Shown: one piece after another, positions 16,914 through 26,441 of the stretch
Numbering within the stretch: the first letter of the stretch is position 1
Layout: every line of letters begins with the position of its first letter
Assembly: GCA_019689555.1 (NCBI GenBank)
Contig: JADGHE010000023.1
Coordinates: 1-46,755, forward strand
Origin: Variibacter sp.
GTDB taxonomy: Bacteria > Pseudomonadota > Alphaproteobacteria > Rhizobiales > Xanthobacteraceae
Direction of reading: 5' to 3'
DNA: 46,755 nucleotides
Notes under the pieces: model-generated
Seen by the model: the letters and a program-made list of their open reading frames with translations, nothing else
Database searches by the model: none
Told to the model about the DNA's origin: nothing
Program-made: the position numbers and the translations under genes

Positions 16914-19900
16914 GTGGCCGAACCCGGATTCGTTCACCTGCACGTCCACTCGTCGTACTCGCTGCTCGAGAGCGCGCTCACGATCGGCCGGCTCGCCGAG
17001 CTCGCCAAGGCCGACCGGCAGCCGGCGCTGGCGCTCACCGACACGGACAACATGTTCGGCGCGCTGGAATTCTCCGAGAAGATGGCGAGCGCCGGCATCC
17101 AGCCGATCGTCGGCTGCGCGCTCGCGGTCGACTTCGGCGATCAGGAGGCCGAGCCGCGCAACGGCGCCGCGCCGCGGCTGCCGCGCATCGTGCTGCTGGC
17201 CGCGCGGGAGGAGGGCTACCGCCGGCTGATGCGGCTCAGCTCCCGCGCCTTTCTCGAATCGCCCGCCGACTCCCGCCCGCACATTCGTCTCGCCTGGCTC
17301 GAGGGCGAGACGGAGGGGCTGATCGCGCTGACCGGCGGTCCCTCCGGGCCGCTCGATCTCGAACTCGCCGCCGGGCGCGTCGAGCGGGCGGCGGCGCGCG
17401 CCGATACCCTTTTGCGGCTGTTCGGGGACCGTCTTTACGTGGAGTTGCAGCGCCATGGCGCGCGCGAGCGGGCGGTCGAGCCGGGGCTCGTCGACATCGC
17501 CTATGCCAAGGGCCTCCCGCTCGTCGCCACGAACGAGCCGCGCTTCGCCCAGGAGGCCGACTACGAGGCGCACGACGCGCTGATCTGCATCGCCGAGGGG
17601 CGCGTCATCGCGGAGACCGACCGGCGCCAGTTCACGCCGGAGCATCGCTTCAAGACGCGGGCGGAGATGGCCGCCCTGTTCGCCGACCTGCCGGAGGCGC
17701 TCGCCTCCACGGTGGAGATCGCCCGGCGCTGCGTTTTTCGCCCGCGCACGCGCAAGCCCATCCTGCCGCAGTTCACGAGCGCGACCGGGGAGGAGGCCCT
17801 GGCCGCCGAAGCGCGCGAGCTGCGCCGGCAGGCCGAGGCCGGACTCGAGCGCCGCCTCGCCGTGCAGGGCCCGGCGCCGGGCGCCACGGTCGAGGACTAC
17901 CGGCAGCGCCTCGCCTACGAGCTCGATGTGATCGAGCGCATGAAGTACCCCGGCTACTTCCTCATCGTCGCGGACTTCATCCAATGGGCGAAGTCGCAGG
18001 GGATACCGGTCGGCCCCGGCCGCGGCTCCGGCGCGGGCTCGCTCGTCGCCTATGCGCTCACCATCACGGACCTCGACCCGATCCGCTTCGGGCTCATCTT
18101 CGAGCGCTTCCTCAATCCCGAGCGCGTGTCGATGCCGGACTTCGACATCGACTTCTGCCAGGATCGGCGCGACGAGGTGATCCGCTACGTGCAGAACCGC
18201 TACGGCCGCGATCAGGTGGCGCAGATCATCACCTTCGGCACGTTGCAGGCGCGCGGCGTGCTGCGCGACGTCGGCCGCGTGCTGGAGATGCCGTACGGGC
18301 AGGTCGACAAGCTGTGCAAGCTCGTGCCGCAGAACCCCGCCAATCCGATCTCGCTCAAACGCGCGATCGACGAGGAGCCGCGGCTGCAGGCGGCGCGCGA
18401 TTCCGAGCCCGTCGTCGCTCGCGCCTTCGACATCGCCCAGAAGCTCGAAGGCCTGACCCGCCACGCCTCGACGCACGCGGCCGGCATCGTGATCGGCGAC
18501 CGGCCGCTGACCGAACTCGTCCCGCTCTACCGCGATCCCAAGTCGGACATGCCGGTGACGCAGTTCAACATGAAGTGGGTGGAGCAGGCGGGGCTCGTCA
18601 AATTCGACTTTCTCGGCCTGACGACGCTGACCGTGCTGGAGCGCGCCGCCAAGCTCGTGCGCCGGCGCGGCATCGACCTCGACCTCTCGCGCATCCCGCT
18701 CGACGACGCGAAGACCTACGAGATGCTGGCGCGCGGCGAGACGGTCGGCATCTTCCAGGTGGAAAGCGCGGGCATGCGCCGCGCCCTCATCGACATGAAG
18801 CCGGACCGGCTCGAGGACATCATCGCGCTCGTCGCCCTCTACCGGCCGGGCCCGATGGCCAACATCCCCACCTACTGCGCGCGCAAGCACGGGCACGAGA
18901 AGCCCGACTACATCCATCCCAAGCTCGAGCCGGTTCTGCGCGAGACGTTCGGCGTCATCATCTACCAGGAACAGGTGATGCAGATCGCGCGCGAGCTCGC
19001 CGGCTATTCGCTTGGCGAGGCCGATCTGTTGCGCCGCGCGATGGGCAAGAAGATCAAGAAGGAAATGGAGGCGCAGCGCGAACGCTTCATCTCCGGTGCG
19101 GTCGCGCGCGGCACCGACCGCAGCCACGCGGAGACGATCTTCGAGCTTTTGGCGCGCTTCGCCGACTACGGTTTCAACAAGAGCCACGCCGCGGCCTATG
19201 CGCTCGTCGCCTATCAGACCGCCTACATGAAGGCGCACTATCCGGTGGAGTTCCTGGCCGCGTCGATGACGCTCGCCATGCACAACACCGACAAGCTTTC
19301 GGAATTCCGCGCGGAGGCCGAGCGGCTCGGCATCAAGGTCCTGCCGCCCTCGGTGAACCACTCGCACGTCGCCTTCGAGGTGGAGAACGGAGCGATCCGC
19401 TATGCGCTCGCCGCGCTCAAGGGCGTCGGCACGCAGGCCGTCGAATCGATCGTCGCCGCGCGCGGCGACCGCCCCTTCGCCGACCTTGCCGATTTCGCCG
19501 CGCGCATCAATCCGCGCGCGGTCAACAAGCGCGTGCTCGAAAGCCTCGCGGCGGCCGGCGCCTTCGACGTGATCGAGCCGGAGCGGGCGCGGGCCTACGC
19601 CGCCGTCGATGCCATGCTCGCCTGCGCGCAGCGCCGCCACGAGGCCGCCACGAGTGGGCAGAGCGAGCTGTTCGGCGGCCCGGCGGCGCGCGAGACGCTG
19701 CCGATCCCGCAGGTCCAGCCGTGGCTGCCGGCCGAGCGGCTGCAGCGCGAATACGAGGCGATCGGGTTCTTCCTCTCCGGCCACCCGCTCGACGACTACG
19801 CGGCGGTGCTCAAGCGCCTGCGGGTCGAGCCCTATGCCGCCTTCGCCCGGCAGGTGAAGGCGGGCGCCACCGCGGGCCGCGTCGCCGCGACGGTGGTCTC

Positions 19901-20342
19901 GCGCACGGAGCGGCGCACCAAGACCGGCAACAAAATGGGCATCATCGGCCTCTCCGACCCGTCCGGGCATTTCGAGGCGGTGCTGTTCTCGGAAGGGCTG
20001 CAGCAGTACCGCGACCTGCTCGAGCCCGGCGCCGCGGTGCTGCTCTTCCTCACCGCCGAAGCGCAGGGCGACGAGGTGCGCGCGCGCATCCAGTCGGTCG
20101 AGCCGCTCGATGCCGCCGCCGAGAAAATGCAGAAGGGGCTGCGCATCTTCGTGCGCAGCGAGACGCCGATCGAAAGCGTGGCGCGGCGCCTCGAGCAGCA
20201 GGGCGACGGGGAGGTTTCGATGGTGCTTCTGCTCGACAGCGCCGAGGTGGAGGTGAAGCTGCCCGGGCGCTTCAAGGTCTCCCCGCAGATCGCCGGCGCC
20301 ATCAAGGCCGTGCCGGGCGTCGTGCAGGTCGAGGCGGTGTAG
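16914..20342 (+). CDS. dnaE: DNA polymerase III alpha subunit
   Basis: The replicative polymerase (1142 residues, family about 1160). The PHP domain opens with FVHLHVHSSYSLLE. The palm carries the catalytic PDFDIDFCQDRR (about 407-418), preceded by GPGRGSGAGSLV. The fingers include YRPGPMANIP and GFNKSHAAAYA, and the C-terminus has a helix-hairpin-helix, an OB fold (GRVAATVVSRTERRTKTGNK) and a tau-binding end. The length and domain order fit DnaE1 rather than the mutagenic DnaE2/ImuC, and no imuA or imuB is adjacent. I chose the GTG at 16914 because GAGGG precedes it and the PHP domain starts at once. The upstream ATG at 16833 adds a leader of no known domain. Confidence 0.95.
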   Translation: MAEPGFVHLHVHSSYSLLESALTIGRLAELAKADRQPALALTDTDNMFGALEFSEKMASAGIQPIVGCALAVDFGDQEAEPRNGAAPRLPRIVLLAAREEGYRRLMRLSSRAFLESPADSRPHIRLAWLEGETEGLIALTGGPSGPLDLELAAGRVERAAARADTLLRLFGDRLYVELQRHGARERAVEPGLVDIAYAKGLPLVATNEPRFAQEADYEAHDALICIAEGRVIAETDRRQFTPEHRFKTRAEMAALFADLPEALASTVEIARRCVFRPRTRKPILPQFTSATGEEALAAEARELRRQAEAGLERRLAVQGPAPGATVEDYRQRLAYELDVIERMKYPGYFLIVADFIQWAKSQGIPVGPGRGSGAGSLVAYALTITDLDPIRFGLIFERFLNPERVSMPDFDIDFCQDRRDEVIRYVQNRYGRDQVAQIITFGTLQARGVLRDVGRVLEMPYGQVDKLCKLVPQNPANPISLKRAIDEEPRLQAARDSEPVVARAFDIAQKLEGLTRHASTHAAGIVIGDRPLTELVPLYRDPKSDMPVTQFNMKWVEQAGLVKFDFLGLTTLTVLERAAKLVRRRGIDLDLSRIPLDDAKTYEMLARGETVGIFQVESAGMRRALIDMKPDRLEDIIALVALYRPGPMANIPTYCARKHGHEKPDYIHPKLEPVLRETFGVIIYQEQVMQIARELAGYSLGEADLLRRAMGKKIKKEMEAQRERFISGAVARGTDRSHAETIFELLARFADYGFNKSHAAAYALVAYQTAYMKAHYPVEFLAASMTLAMHNTDKLSEFRAEAERLGIKVLPPSVNHSHVAFEVENGAIRYALAALKGVGTQAVESIVAARGDRPFADLADFAARINPRAVNKRVLESLAAAGAFDVIEPERARAYAAVDAMLACAQRRHEAATSGQSELFGGPAARETLPIPQVQPWLPAERLQREYEAIGFFLSGHPLDDYAAVLKRLRVEPYAAFARQVKAGATAGRVAATVVSRTERRTKTGNKMGIIGLSDPSGHFEAVLFSEGLQQYRDLLEPGAAVLLFLTAEAQGDEVRARIQSVEPLDAAAEKMQKGLRIFVRSETPIESVARRLEQQGDGEVSMVLLLDSAEVEVKLPGRFKVSPQIAGAIKAVPGVVQVEAV

Positions 20343-20343
20343 C

Positions 20344-20366
20344 GCGCCGCCGACGCGCGGCGGCGC
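20344..20366 (+). terminator. GC-only hairpin at the dnaE stop
   Basis: GCGCCGCCG pairs with CGGCGGCGC around ACGCG, starting two bases after the stop codon. No T-run follows, so if it terminates it does so weakly or with Rho. Confidence 0.4.
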
Positions 20367-20543
20367 AGGACCGGCTGCCCGCTTTCGCCGCGACGGACGG
20401 CCAACGGGATTGCGCCGGAGCCGGGCCCCGCGCTGCGCGAGGCGTGTCGACCCATGCGAAACTCGCTCGGGCGGCTTCGCCGCCGGGGAACGGGGAGGGC
20501 CGGGTAGGAATCTGCCTCGCCCCCGGCCTTGCGCCTCACAAGG

Positions 20544-21521
20544 TCACTGAATCGAGATCTTGGCCTCGGTGATCCACTTGCGCTGGGTCTCGATGTCCTT
20601 GCGCACAAAGGCCTCGAACTCGGCCGGCGTCATCGGCATCGGCTCGGAGCCGAGCTTCGCCTGCCATTCGCGCGCGGCCGGCGAGGTCATGATGCGCGTG
20701 ACCTCCCGGTTCATGCGCTCGATGATGTCCGGCGGCGTGCCCTTCGGCGCCATCATGCCGATCCAGATCGGCCCGTCGAAGCCGGGCAGCGTCTCGGCCA
20801 CGGTCGGCACGTCGGGAAGCAGCGGGCTGCGGTGGGGGCCGGTCGTCGCGATGGCGCGGACCTTTTCGGCCTTCACCTGCTCGACCATGGTCGGGATGGC
20901 GTCGAACATCCACTGGACGGTGCCGGCGATCACGGCGTTGCGCGCCTGATCGCTGCCGCGGAACGGAACGTGCTGGACCTCGATGCCCGCCATGGCGCGG
21001 AAGATTTCGCCGACGATGTGGTACGGCGTGCCGGGGCCCGACGAGGCGTAGTTGAGCTTGCCGGGCTGCGACTTTGCGTAGGCGATGAGCTCGGGCAAGG
21101 TCTTGGCCGGCACGGAAGGGTGAACGACCAGTACGTTGTAGGCGATGTTGATGCCGGCGACCGGCGCGAGATCGCGCAGCAGCACGTAAGGCCTGTTCGG
21201 CAGCAGCGTCTCGTTCGCGGTGTGCGTGTTGGACATGATGAGGAAGGTGTAGCCGTCGGGCTCCGCCTTCGCGACCGCATCCGTGCCGATGACGGCTCCG
21301 GCGCCCGGCCGGTTCTCGACCACCACGGTGGCGCCCAGGGGCTCGCGCAGATGCTCGGCGAGGTAGCGCCCGTAAACGTCCGCCGAACCGCCGAGCCCGA
21401 ACGGTACGATGATCTTGATGAGGCGCGACGGCCACGCTTGCGCGCCCGCCGGACTCGCAACAAACGCGGCCGCCGCCGCAACGGCCAGGGAAAGCACCGC
21501 TCGCCGCGTGGTTGATGTCAT
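20544..21521 (-). CDS. Bug-family (TctC-like) tripartite tricarboxylate transporter substrate-binding protein
   Basis: A 325-residue periplasmic solute-binding protein. A Tat-free signal peptide (TTRRAVLSLAVAAAAAF...GAQA) precedes the mature start WPSRLIKIIVPFGLGGSAD, a Bug-family hallmark, followed by VVENRPGAGAVIGTD and KLNYASSGPGTPYHI. Ligands of this family are usually carboxylates. The ATG at 21521 has GGAGG five bases upstream, and the longer frame from 21695 is spurious. The membrane subunits TctA and TctB are not in the window, so it is an orphan binding protein, as is common for the hundreds of Bug proteins in soil beta- and alphaproteobacteria. The ligand cannot be predicted. Confidence 0.92.
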   Translation of the reverse strand: MTSTTRRAVLSLAVAAAAAFVASPAGAQAWPSRLIKIIVPFGLGGSADVYGRYLAEHLREPLGATVVVENRPGAGAVIGTDAVAKAEPDGYTFLIMSNTHTANETLLPNRPYVLLRDLAPVAGINIAYNVLVVHPSVPAKTLPELIAYAKSQPGKLNYASSGPGTPYHIVGEIFRAMAGIEVQHVPFRGSDQARNAVIAGTVQWMFDAIPTMVEQVKAEKVRAIATTGPHRSPLLPDVPTVAETLPGFDGPIWIGMMAPKGTPPDIIERMNREVTRIMTSPAAREWQAKLGSEPMPMTPAEFEAFVRKDIETQRKWITEAKISIQ

Positions 21522-22010
21522 GTTTTCCTCCGCAAGCGGCGCGCCGGATGCGCGCCCCGTTGTGAATCGGCTGCCGCCGCGCCGCAACGCCCGAGCGGGG
21601 CGATTCGCCGGCGGGGACACGCCGTTGTGAAGGGGCTCGAACCTTGCACGTCGCGCCAGAGCTGTCGATAGGGATGGTGCGCGCAGGCGCCGCACCGGTT
21701 CGGCGCGGCGCCTGCCGGCCGGCGGAACGCGGCCGGGCAGGAGGCGCGGCCGGCTGATGGGGCCCGGCGGATTTTCGGAAGACGATTTCCCCGCGGCCGT
21801 CGCCGCGGGCTGCGCGTCGCATGGGGGCGAGCGCCCGGGGCCTTAAGGGGGCGAAACGCGATCCTTGCGCGCGCCTACCCCCCTCGATATATACCGCCGC
21901 ATCTCACACGCGGATTTCCGGCCCCAGGCCGTCCGGTGGAGTTTCCGACAAGCCCGGCCGGGCATGCGGAGGCTCCCGCATCCGCGGAGGCATAACCGGA
22001 GACGGATCGA
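21522..22010. other. divergent intergenic region and rpsB leader
   Basis: 489 bases without a credible gene. The right part holds the rpsB promoter at 21865-21893 and a roughly 110-base leader that contains a small stem (ATGCGG with CCGCAT near 21964-21983). This leader is where S2 feedback control could act. The left part is GC-rich, and I see nothing specific in it. Confidence 0.5.
21865..21893 (+). promoter_or_regulatory. promoter of the rpsB-tsf cluster
   Basis: TTGCGC (21865-21870), a 17-base spacer and TATATA (21888-21893), an unusually AT-rich hexamer in this GC-rich sequence. The start of transcription would be near 21900, about 110 bases before the rpsB ATG. Confidence 0.65.
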
Positions 22011-23021
22011 ATGGCTCTGCCCGAGTTCTCGATGCGCCAGCTCCTGGAGGCTGGCGTGCATTTCGGCCATCAGGCCCACCGCTGGAACCCGAAGATGGCG
22101 CCGTACATTTTCGGGGTTCGTTCCAACATCCACATCATCGACCTCGCGCAAACGGTGCCGATGCTGCACCGCGCGCTGCAGGCGATCAGCGATACCGTCG
22201 CGCAGGGCGGGCGCATCCTGTTCGTCGGCACCAAGCGGCAGGCGCAGGAGCCGGTGGCCGAGGCCGCCAAGCGCTGCGCGCAGTACTACGTCAATTCCCG
22301 GTGGCTCGGCGGCACGCTCACCAACTGGAAGACCGTGTCGAACTCCATCAGGCGGCTGCGCGCGCTCGAGGAGATGCTGGCCTCGGGCGAGGCGCAGGCC
22401 TACACCAAGAAGGAGCGGCTGACGCTGCAGCGCGAGCGCGACAAGCTCGACCGCGCGCTCGGCGGCATCAAGGACATGGGCGGTCTGCCCGACCTCCTGT
22501 TCGTGATCGACACCAACAAGGAGGGCATCGCGATCAAGGAGGCGCAGCGGCTCGGCGTGCCCGTCGCCGCCGTGGTCGACACCAATTGCGATCCGGACGG
22601 CATCACCTATCCCTTCCCCGGTAACGACGACGCCGCCCGCGCGATCACCCTCTACTGCGACCTTGCGGCCCGCGCGGCGATCGACGGCCTCTCGCGCTCC
22701 CAGGCGGAGATGGGCCTCGACCTCGGCGCCGCCGAGGAACCGCTCGTGGAGGAGCTGCCGGCCGAGCGGCCGTCCGAAGGCGGCTTCCAGCCGCTCTCCG
22801 GCCCGCGCGGCGTGGCCGACGATCTCACGAAGCTCCCCGGCGTTTCGCCCGCGATCGAGAAGCAGCTCAACGACCTCGGCATCTTCCACTACTGGCAGCT
22901 CGCGGAGCTCGGTCCCGCGGATGCGGACCGCATCGGCGACGAGGTGGGACTGCCGGGCCGCGTCCAGAGCTGGATCGAGCAGGCCAAGAAGCTGATCGCG
23001 GAGGAAGCCGCCGCCGAATAG
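22011..23021 (+). CDS. rpsB: 30S ribosomal protein S2 with C-terminal helix-hairpin-helix extension
   Basis: S2 of the small subunit platform, needed for S1 binding. Typical motifs are [39 protein letters not shown] and [18 protein letters not shown] [25 protein letters not shown]. The 336 residues exceed E. coli S2 (241) by about 95. The tail (about 230-336) has an acidic linker and a helix-hairpin-helix-like part ([17 protein letters not shown], about 268-285, then [17 protein letters not shown]). Such tails are known from Hyphomicrobiales S2 proteins. Their role is unclear. GGAGA precedes the ATG. First gene of the rpsB-tsf-pyrH-frr cluster. Confidence 0.97.
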   Translation: MALPEFSMRQLLEAGVHFGHQAHRWNPKMAPYIFGVRSNIHIIDLAQTVPMLHRALQAISDTVAQGGRILFVGTKRQAQEPVAEAAKRCAQYYVNSRWLGGTLTNWKTVSNSIRRLRALEEMLASGEAQAYTKKERLTLQRERDKLDRALGGIKDMGGLPDLLFVIDTNKEGIAIKEAQRLGVPVAAVVDTNCDPDGITYPFPGNDDAARAITLYCDLAARAAIDGLSRSQAEMGLDLGAAEEPLVEELPAERPSEGGFQPLSGPRGVADDLTKLPGVSPAIEKQLNDLGIFHYWQLAELGPADADRIGDEVGLPGRVQSWIEQAKKLIAEEAAAE

Positions 23022-23085
23022 GCGGCGTTCCCGCCCGCCTTGGCGAGGGCGCCGGACCGGGGCCCGAATGCGCTCCTCCGCGGGC

Positions 23086-23107
23086 GGCCGCGCGCAAGCG
23101 CGCGGCC
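23086..23107 (+). promoter_or_regulatory. hairpin between rpsB and tsf, possible attenuator
   Basis: GGCCGCGCGC (23086-23095) is the exact reverse complement of 23098-23107, giving a 9-10 bp GC-only stem. A smaller stem (CGCCGCC/GGCGGCG) spans the rpsB stop. No T-run follows, so partial attenuation or RNA processing is more likely than full termination. Confidence 0.4.
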
Positions 23108-23152
23108 CACGGGGCCGCGCATCGAGCGCATTGTCTAGTTTGGGATTGAGCG

Positions 23153-24094
23153 ATGGCGAACATTACCGCAAGCATGGTGAAGGAGCTCCGCGAGAAGACC
23201 GGCGCGGGCATGATGGATTGCAAGGCGGCGCTCAACGAGACGGGCGGCGACATGGAGAGCGCGGTCGACTGGCTGCGCAAGAAAGGCTTCGCCAAGGCCG
23301 CCAAGAAGGCGGGCCGCGTCGCGGCGGAAGGGCTCATCGGCGTGGCGCTCGCGCCCTCCAAGGGCGTGGTGGTCGAGGTGAATTCCGAGACCGACTTCGT
23401 CGCCCGCAACGAGCAGTTTCAGGCGCTCGTGCGCGCCATCGCCGACGTGGCGCTGAACAAGGCTCCGTTCGGCGCGGGGTCCGAGGTCGAGGCCATTCGC
23501 GCCGCGCAGACCGCGGACGGCGCCACGGTCGCGGACGCCATCGCCTCGGCCATCGCGACGATCGGCGAGAACATCACGCTGCGGCGCGCGGCGGCGCTCG
23601 AGGCTTCGCCGGGCGGCGTCTACGCCTACGTCCACAACCAGGTGGCCGAAGGGCTCGGCAAGATCGGCGTCCTGATCGGCCTCAAGTCCCGCGGCAAGCC
23701 GGACGAGCTCGCGGCGCTCGGCCGCATGCTGGCCATGCACGTCGCCGCCGCGAATCCGCAGGCGCTCGACGCCTCGGGGCTCGACCCCGCGGTGGTCGCG
23801 CGCGAAAGGGACGTGCTCGCCGACAAGTATCGTCAGCAGGGCAAGCCCGACAACGTCATCGCCAAGATCGTCGAGTCGGGATTGAAGACCTTCTACAAGG
23901 AGGTCTGCCTGCTCGATCAGGCCTATGTCCACGATCCGAGCAAGAGCGTCGCCCAGGCGGTCAAGGAAGCCGAGTCCAAGGTGGGCGACGCCATCGAAAT
24001 CACCGGCTACATCCGGTTCGCCCTCGGCGAGGGCATCGAGAAGGAGGCCCAGGATTTCGCGGCCGAGGTTTCGGCGGCGGCGGGGCAGGGTTGA
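23153..24094 (+). CDS. tsf: elongation factor Ts
   Basis: Guanine nucleotide exchange factor for EF-Tu in the cytoplasm, 313 residues. The N-terminal UBA-like domain ([20 protein letters not shown], with [14 protein letters not shown]) and the core exchange motif [17 protein letters not shown] are both present, as is the C-terminal [10 protein letters not shown]. The ATG has only a weak upstream purine run (GGGATTGAGCG). It follows rpsB by 131 bases, the standard order in bacteria, with the GC hairpin between them. Confidence 0.97.
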   Translation: MANITASMVKELREKTGAGMMDCKAALNETGGDMESAVDWLRKKGFAKAAKKAGRVAAEGLIGVALAPSKGVVVEVNSETDFVARNEQFQALVRAIADVALNKAPFGAGSEVEAIRAAQTADGATVADAIASAIATIGENITLRRAAALEASPGGVYAYVHNQVAEGLGKIGVLIGLKSRGKPDELAALGRMLAMHVAAANPQALDASGLDPAVVARERDVLADKYRQQGKPDNVIAKIVESGLKTFYKEVCLLDQAYVHDPSKSVAQAVKEAESKVGDAIEITGYIRFALGEGIEKEAQDFAAEVSAAAGQG

Positions 24095-24236
24095 CGTCGA
24101 CCGTCGCGGCGAAGGGCGCGAGGCGCGGGGCCGCGCTCCGGCAGGAGCGGGAGGGCGCGCCCGCGCCGATTTCGTCGCCGTGGAATCGGTTTAGACTGTG
24201 GCCCGTCGACGCGTTCCGGACGCGCAAGGACAGATC

Positions 24237-24953
24237 ATGGCTGAGCTCGCTTACCGCCGCGTGATCGTCAAAGTTTCCGGCGAGGCCCTGGCGGGCTCGG
24301 GCGCTCCCATCGACCAGACGACCCTGGACCGCATCGCCGCCGATCTCGCCGCCGCGCGCGCGCTCGGCGTCTCACTCGGCGTGGTGATCGGCGGCGGCAA
24401 CTTCGTTCGCGGCGGCACCGTCGCCGCGGGAGGGATCGCGCGCTCAACCGGCGACAGCATGGGCATGCTCGCCACCGTCATGAACGCGCTGGCGCTCGAA
24501 GGCGCGCTCGCGCGGGCCGGCGCGCCCGCCCGCACCCTCTCGGCCCTGGTGATGCCGCAGGTCTGCGAAACCTATCGGCGCGATCGCGCGCTGCGGCACC
24601 TCGAGGCCGGGCGCATCGTGTTGCTCGCGGGCGGCACCGCCAATCCGTTCTTCACCACCGACACCACCGCCGTGCTGCGCGGCTGCGAGCTCGGCTGCGA
24701 CGCCGTGCTCAAGGCGACCAATGTCGACGGCGTCTACAGCGCCGACCCGAAAAAGGACAAGAACGCCCGTCGCTATGACAGACTGACGCACGCGGAGGCG
24801 CTCGCCCGCGACCTGAAGGTCATGGACGCGACCGCCTTCGCGCTTGCCCAGGAGAACCGGATGCCTATCATCGTCTTTGCGATCGCCGAGGCCGGCGCCA
24901 TCACGGCTACGCTGAGAGGGGAAGGTCGTGCAACCGTGGTCGAGGCGGGATAA
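24237..24953 (+). CDS. pyrH: UMP kinase
   Basis: Phosphorylates UMP to UDP with ATP. It belongs to the amino-acid kinase fold and is usually a GTP-activated, UTP-inhibited hexamer. The 238 residues contain [14 protein letters not shown] (nucleotide phosphate loop), [28 protein letters not shown] and [12 protein letters not shown], then [19 protein letters not shown]. The ATG at 24237 has AAGGA six bases upstream and starts the family N-terminus. The ORF from 24198 is an upstream extension. A possible local promoter (TTTCGT-N16-TAGACT) lies near 24170-24197. Confidence 0.96.
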   Translation: MAELAYRRVIVKVSGEALAGSGAPIDQTTLDRIAADLAAARALGVSLGVVIGGGNFVRGGTVAAGGIARSTGDSMGMLATVMNALALEGALARAGAPARTLSALVMPQVCETYRRDRALRHLEAGRIVLLAGGTANPFFTTDTTAVLRGCELGCDAVLKATNVDGVYSADPKKDKNARRYDRLTHAEALARDLKVMDATAFALAQENRMPIIVFAIAEAGAITATLRGEGRATVVEAG

Positions 24954-25061
24954 CTCGTGCGCCACGCGACTGGGACGGCGCGTTGCGGAGCCGGTGCTCC
25001 GACGCGAGGGTGAAGCCGCAGAATCCGCGGGGGCGGGGCGTAAAGTCTTTCGAGGAATCCC

Positions 25062-25625
25062 ATGGCAACGGTGACCTTTGACATCGAGGATCTGAAGCGC
25101 CGGATGCAGGGCGCGATCGGGGTGCTCAAGCACGAGTTCGGCGGCCTGCGGACCGGCCGGGCGACGCCGAGCCTGGTCGAACCCATCCAGGTCGAGGCCT
25201 ACGGCACCCACATGCCGCTCAATCAGCTCGCGACCGTCAGCGCGCCGGAGCCCCGCCTCCTCACCATCCAGGTGTGGGACAAGTCGATGGTGCACGCGGT
25301 CGAGAAGGCCATCATCAACTCCAATCTCGGACTGACCCCGTCCACCGAGGGGCAGGTCATCCGCCTGCGCATTCCGGACCTGTCGCAGGACCGCCGCAAG
25401 GAGTTGGTGAAGGTGGCACACAAATACGCCGAGGCCGCCAAGGTCGCGGTCCGGCATGTCAGGCGGGACGGTCTCGACGCCCTGAAGAAGATGGAAAAGG
25501 ACCAGCACCTGAGCAAGGACGAGCAGGAGCGCCTGGCCGAGCAGGTGCAGAAGGCGACCGACCAGTTCATCGCCGAGATCGACCAGTTGCTGGCCGTCAA
25601 GGAAAAGGAAATTTTGACGGTGTGA
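25062..25625 (+). CDS. frr: ribosome recycling factor
   Basis: Splits post-termination ribosomes together with EF-G. The 187 residues have the three-helix-bundle and beta domain pattern: [50 protein letters not shown], then [21 protein letters not shown] and [11 protein letters not shown], and an acidic and lysine-rich end. The length matches the family (about 185). GAGGAATC precedes the ATG. It lies 108 bases after pyrH and 37 before uppS. Confidence 0.97.
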   Translation: MATVTFDIEDLKRRMQGAIGVLKHEFGGLRTGRATPSLVEPIQVEAYGTHMPLNQLATVSAPEPRLLTIQVWDKSMVHAVEKAIINSNLGLTPSTEGQVIRLRIPDLSQDRRKELVKVAHKYAEAAKVAVRHVRRDGLDALKKMEKDQHLSKDEQERLAEQVQKATDQFIAEIDQLLAVKEKEILTV

Positions 25626-25662
25626 GGGGCCGTTCGCGGGCGGCAGGAGGGGAGGAGCGGGA

Positions 25663-26436
25663 ATGGTCCCGCGTTCGACGAGCGAAGTGGCGCCAACGTT
25701 TACTCCTGCTGCCGGCGACAATCCCGTGCCGCGCCATGTGGCGATCATCATGGACGGCAACGGCCGCTGGGCCTCCGCGCGCGGGCTGCCGCGCGCCGAG
25801 GGACATCGCCGCGGCGTCGAGGCGTTGCGCCGGACGGTGCGCGCGGCGGGGGAGCTCGGCATCGAGGTGCTGACCATCTTCTCGTTCAGCGCCGAGAACT
25901 GGTCGCGCCCGGCGGCGGAGATCACCGAACTCATGGGCCTGCTGCGCCGCTTCATCCGCAACGATCTCGCCGAGCTGCACGGCGCGGGCGTGCGCGTGCG
26001 CGTCATCGGCGAGCGCAACGGGCTCGATCCGGACATTCGGCGCCTGCTCGAGGAGGCCGAGGAGCTGACGCGCGACAACGCCAGGATCACTTTGGTCGTC
26101 GCCTTCAACTACGGGGCGCGCCAGGAGATCGCCCGCGCCGCGCGGCGCGTGGCGGAAGCGGTCGCGCGCGGCGAGATCGCCCCGGAGGCGATCACGGCCG
26201 AGCTCATCGCGACCAAGCTCGATCTTGCCGATCTGCCCGACCCCGATCTGATCATCCGCACCAGCGGCGAGCAGCGGCTGTCGAATTTTCTGCTGTGGCA
26301 GGCCGCCTACAGCGAGCTTGTCTTCGTGCCGATCTTCTGGCCCGATTTCGACCGCGTTGCGCTCGAAAACGCGCTGGCCGAGTACCGGCGCCGAGAACGC
26401 CGCTTCGGCGGGCTTGTCGCCCGGACCGGGTCGTAA
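25663..26436 (+). CDS. uppS: isoprenyl transferase (undecaprenyl diphosphate synthase)
   Basis: Cis-prenyltransferase that extends farnesyl diphosphate with eight isopentenyl units to the C55 lipid carrier of cell wall and O-antigen synthesis. The 257 residues include the catalytic D31 in [36 protein letters not shown] and the C-terminal [18 protein letters not shown] plus AYSELVF. The ATG follows GGAGGAGCGG. It ends only five bases before the cdsA GTG, so the two are coupled. Its substrate precursor comes from the Dxr pathway encoded just downstream. Confidence 0.95.
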   Translation: MVPRSTSEVAPTFTPAAGDNPVPRHVAIIMDGNGRWASARGLPRAEGHRRGVEALRRTVRAAGELGIEVLTIFSFSAENWSRPAAEITELMGLLRRFIRNDLAELHGAGVRVRVIGERNGLDPDIRRLLEEAEELTRDNARITLVVAFNYGARQEIARAARRVAEAVARGEIAPEAITAELIATKLDLADLPDPDLIIRTSGEQRLSNFLLWQAAYSELVFVPIFWPDFDRVALENALAEYRRRERRFGGLVARTGS

Positions 26437-26441
26437 CCGCG

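Noticed and set aside
16782-19970. 1062-residue minus-strand ORF inside dnaE
   Set aside because: Composition is that of a codon-position shadow (runs of Arg, Glu, Asp, His). dnaE on the other strand has clear catalytic motifs.
16914-20342. dnaE2/imuC of an SOS mutagenesis cassette
   Set aside because: Length and C-terminal domains fit DnaE1, there is no imuA or imuB, and no LexA box lies upstream.
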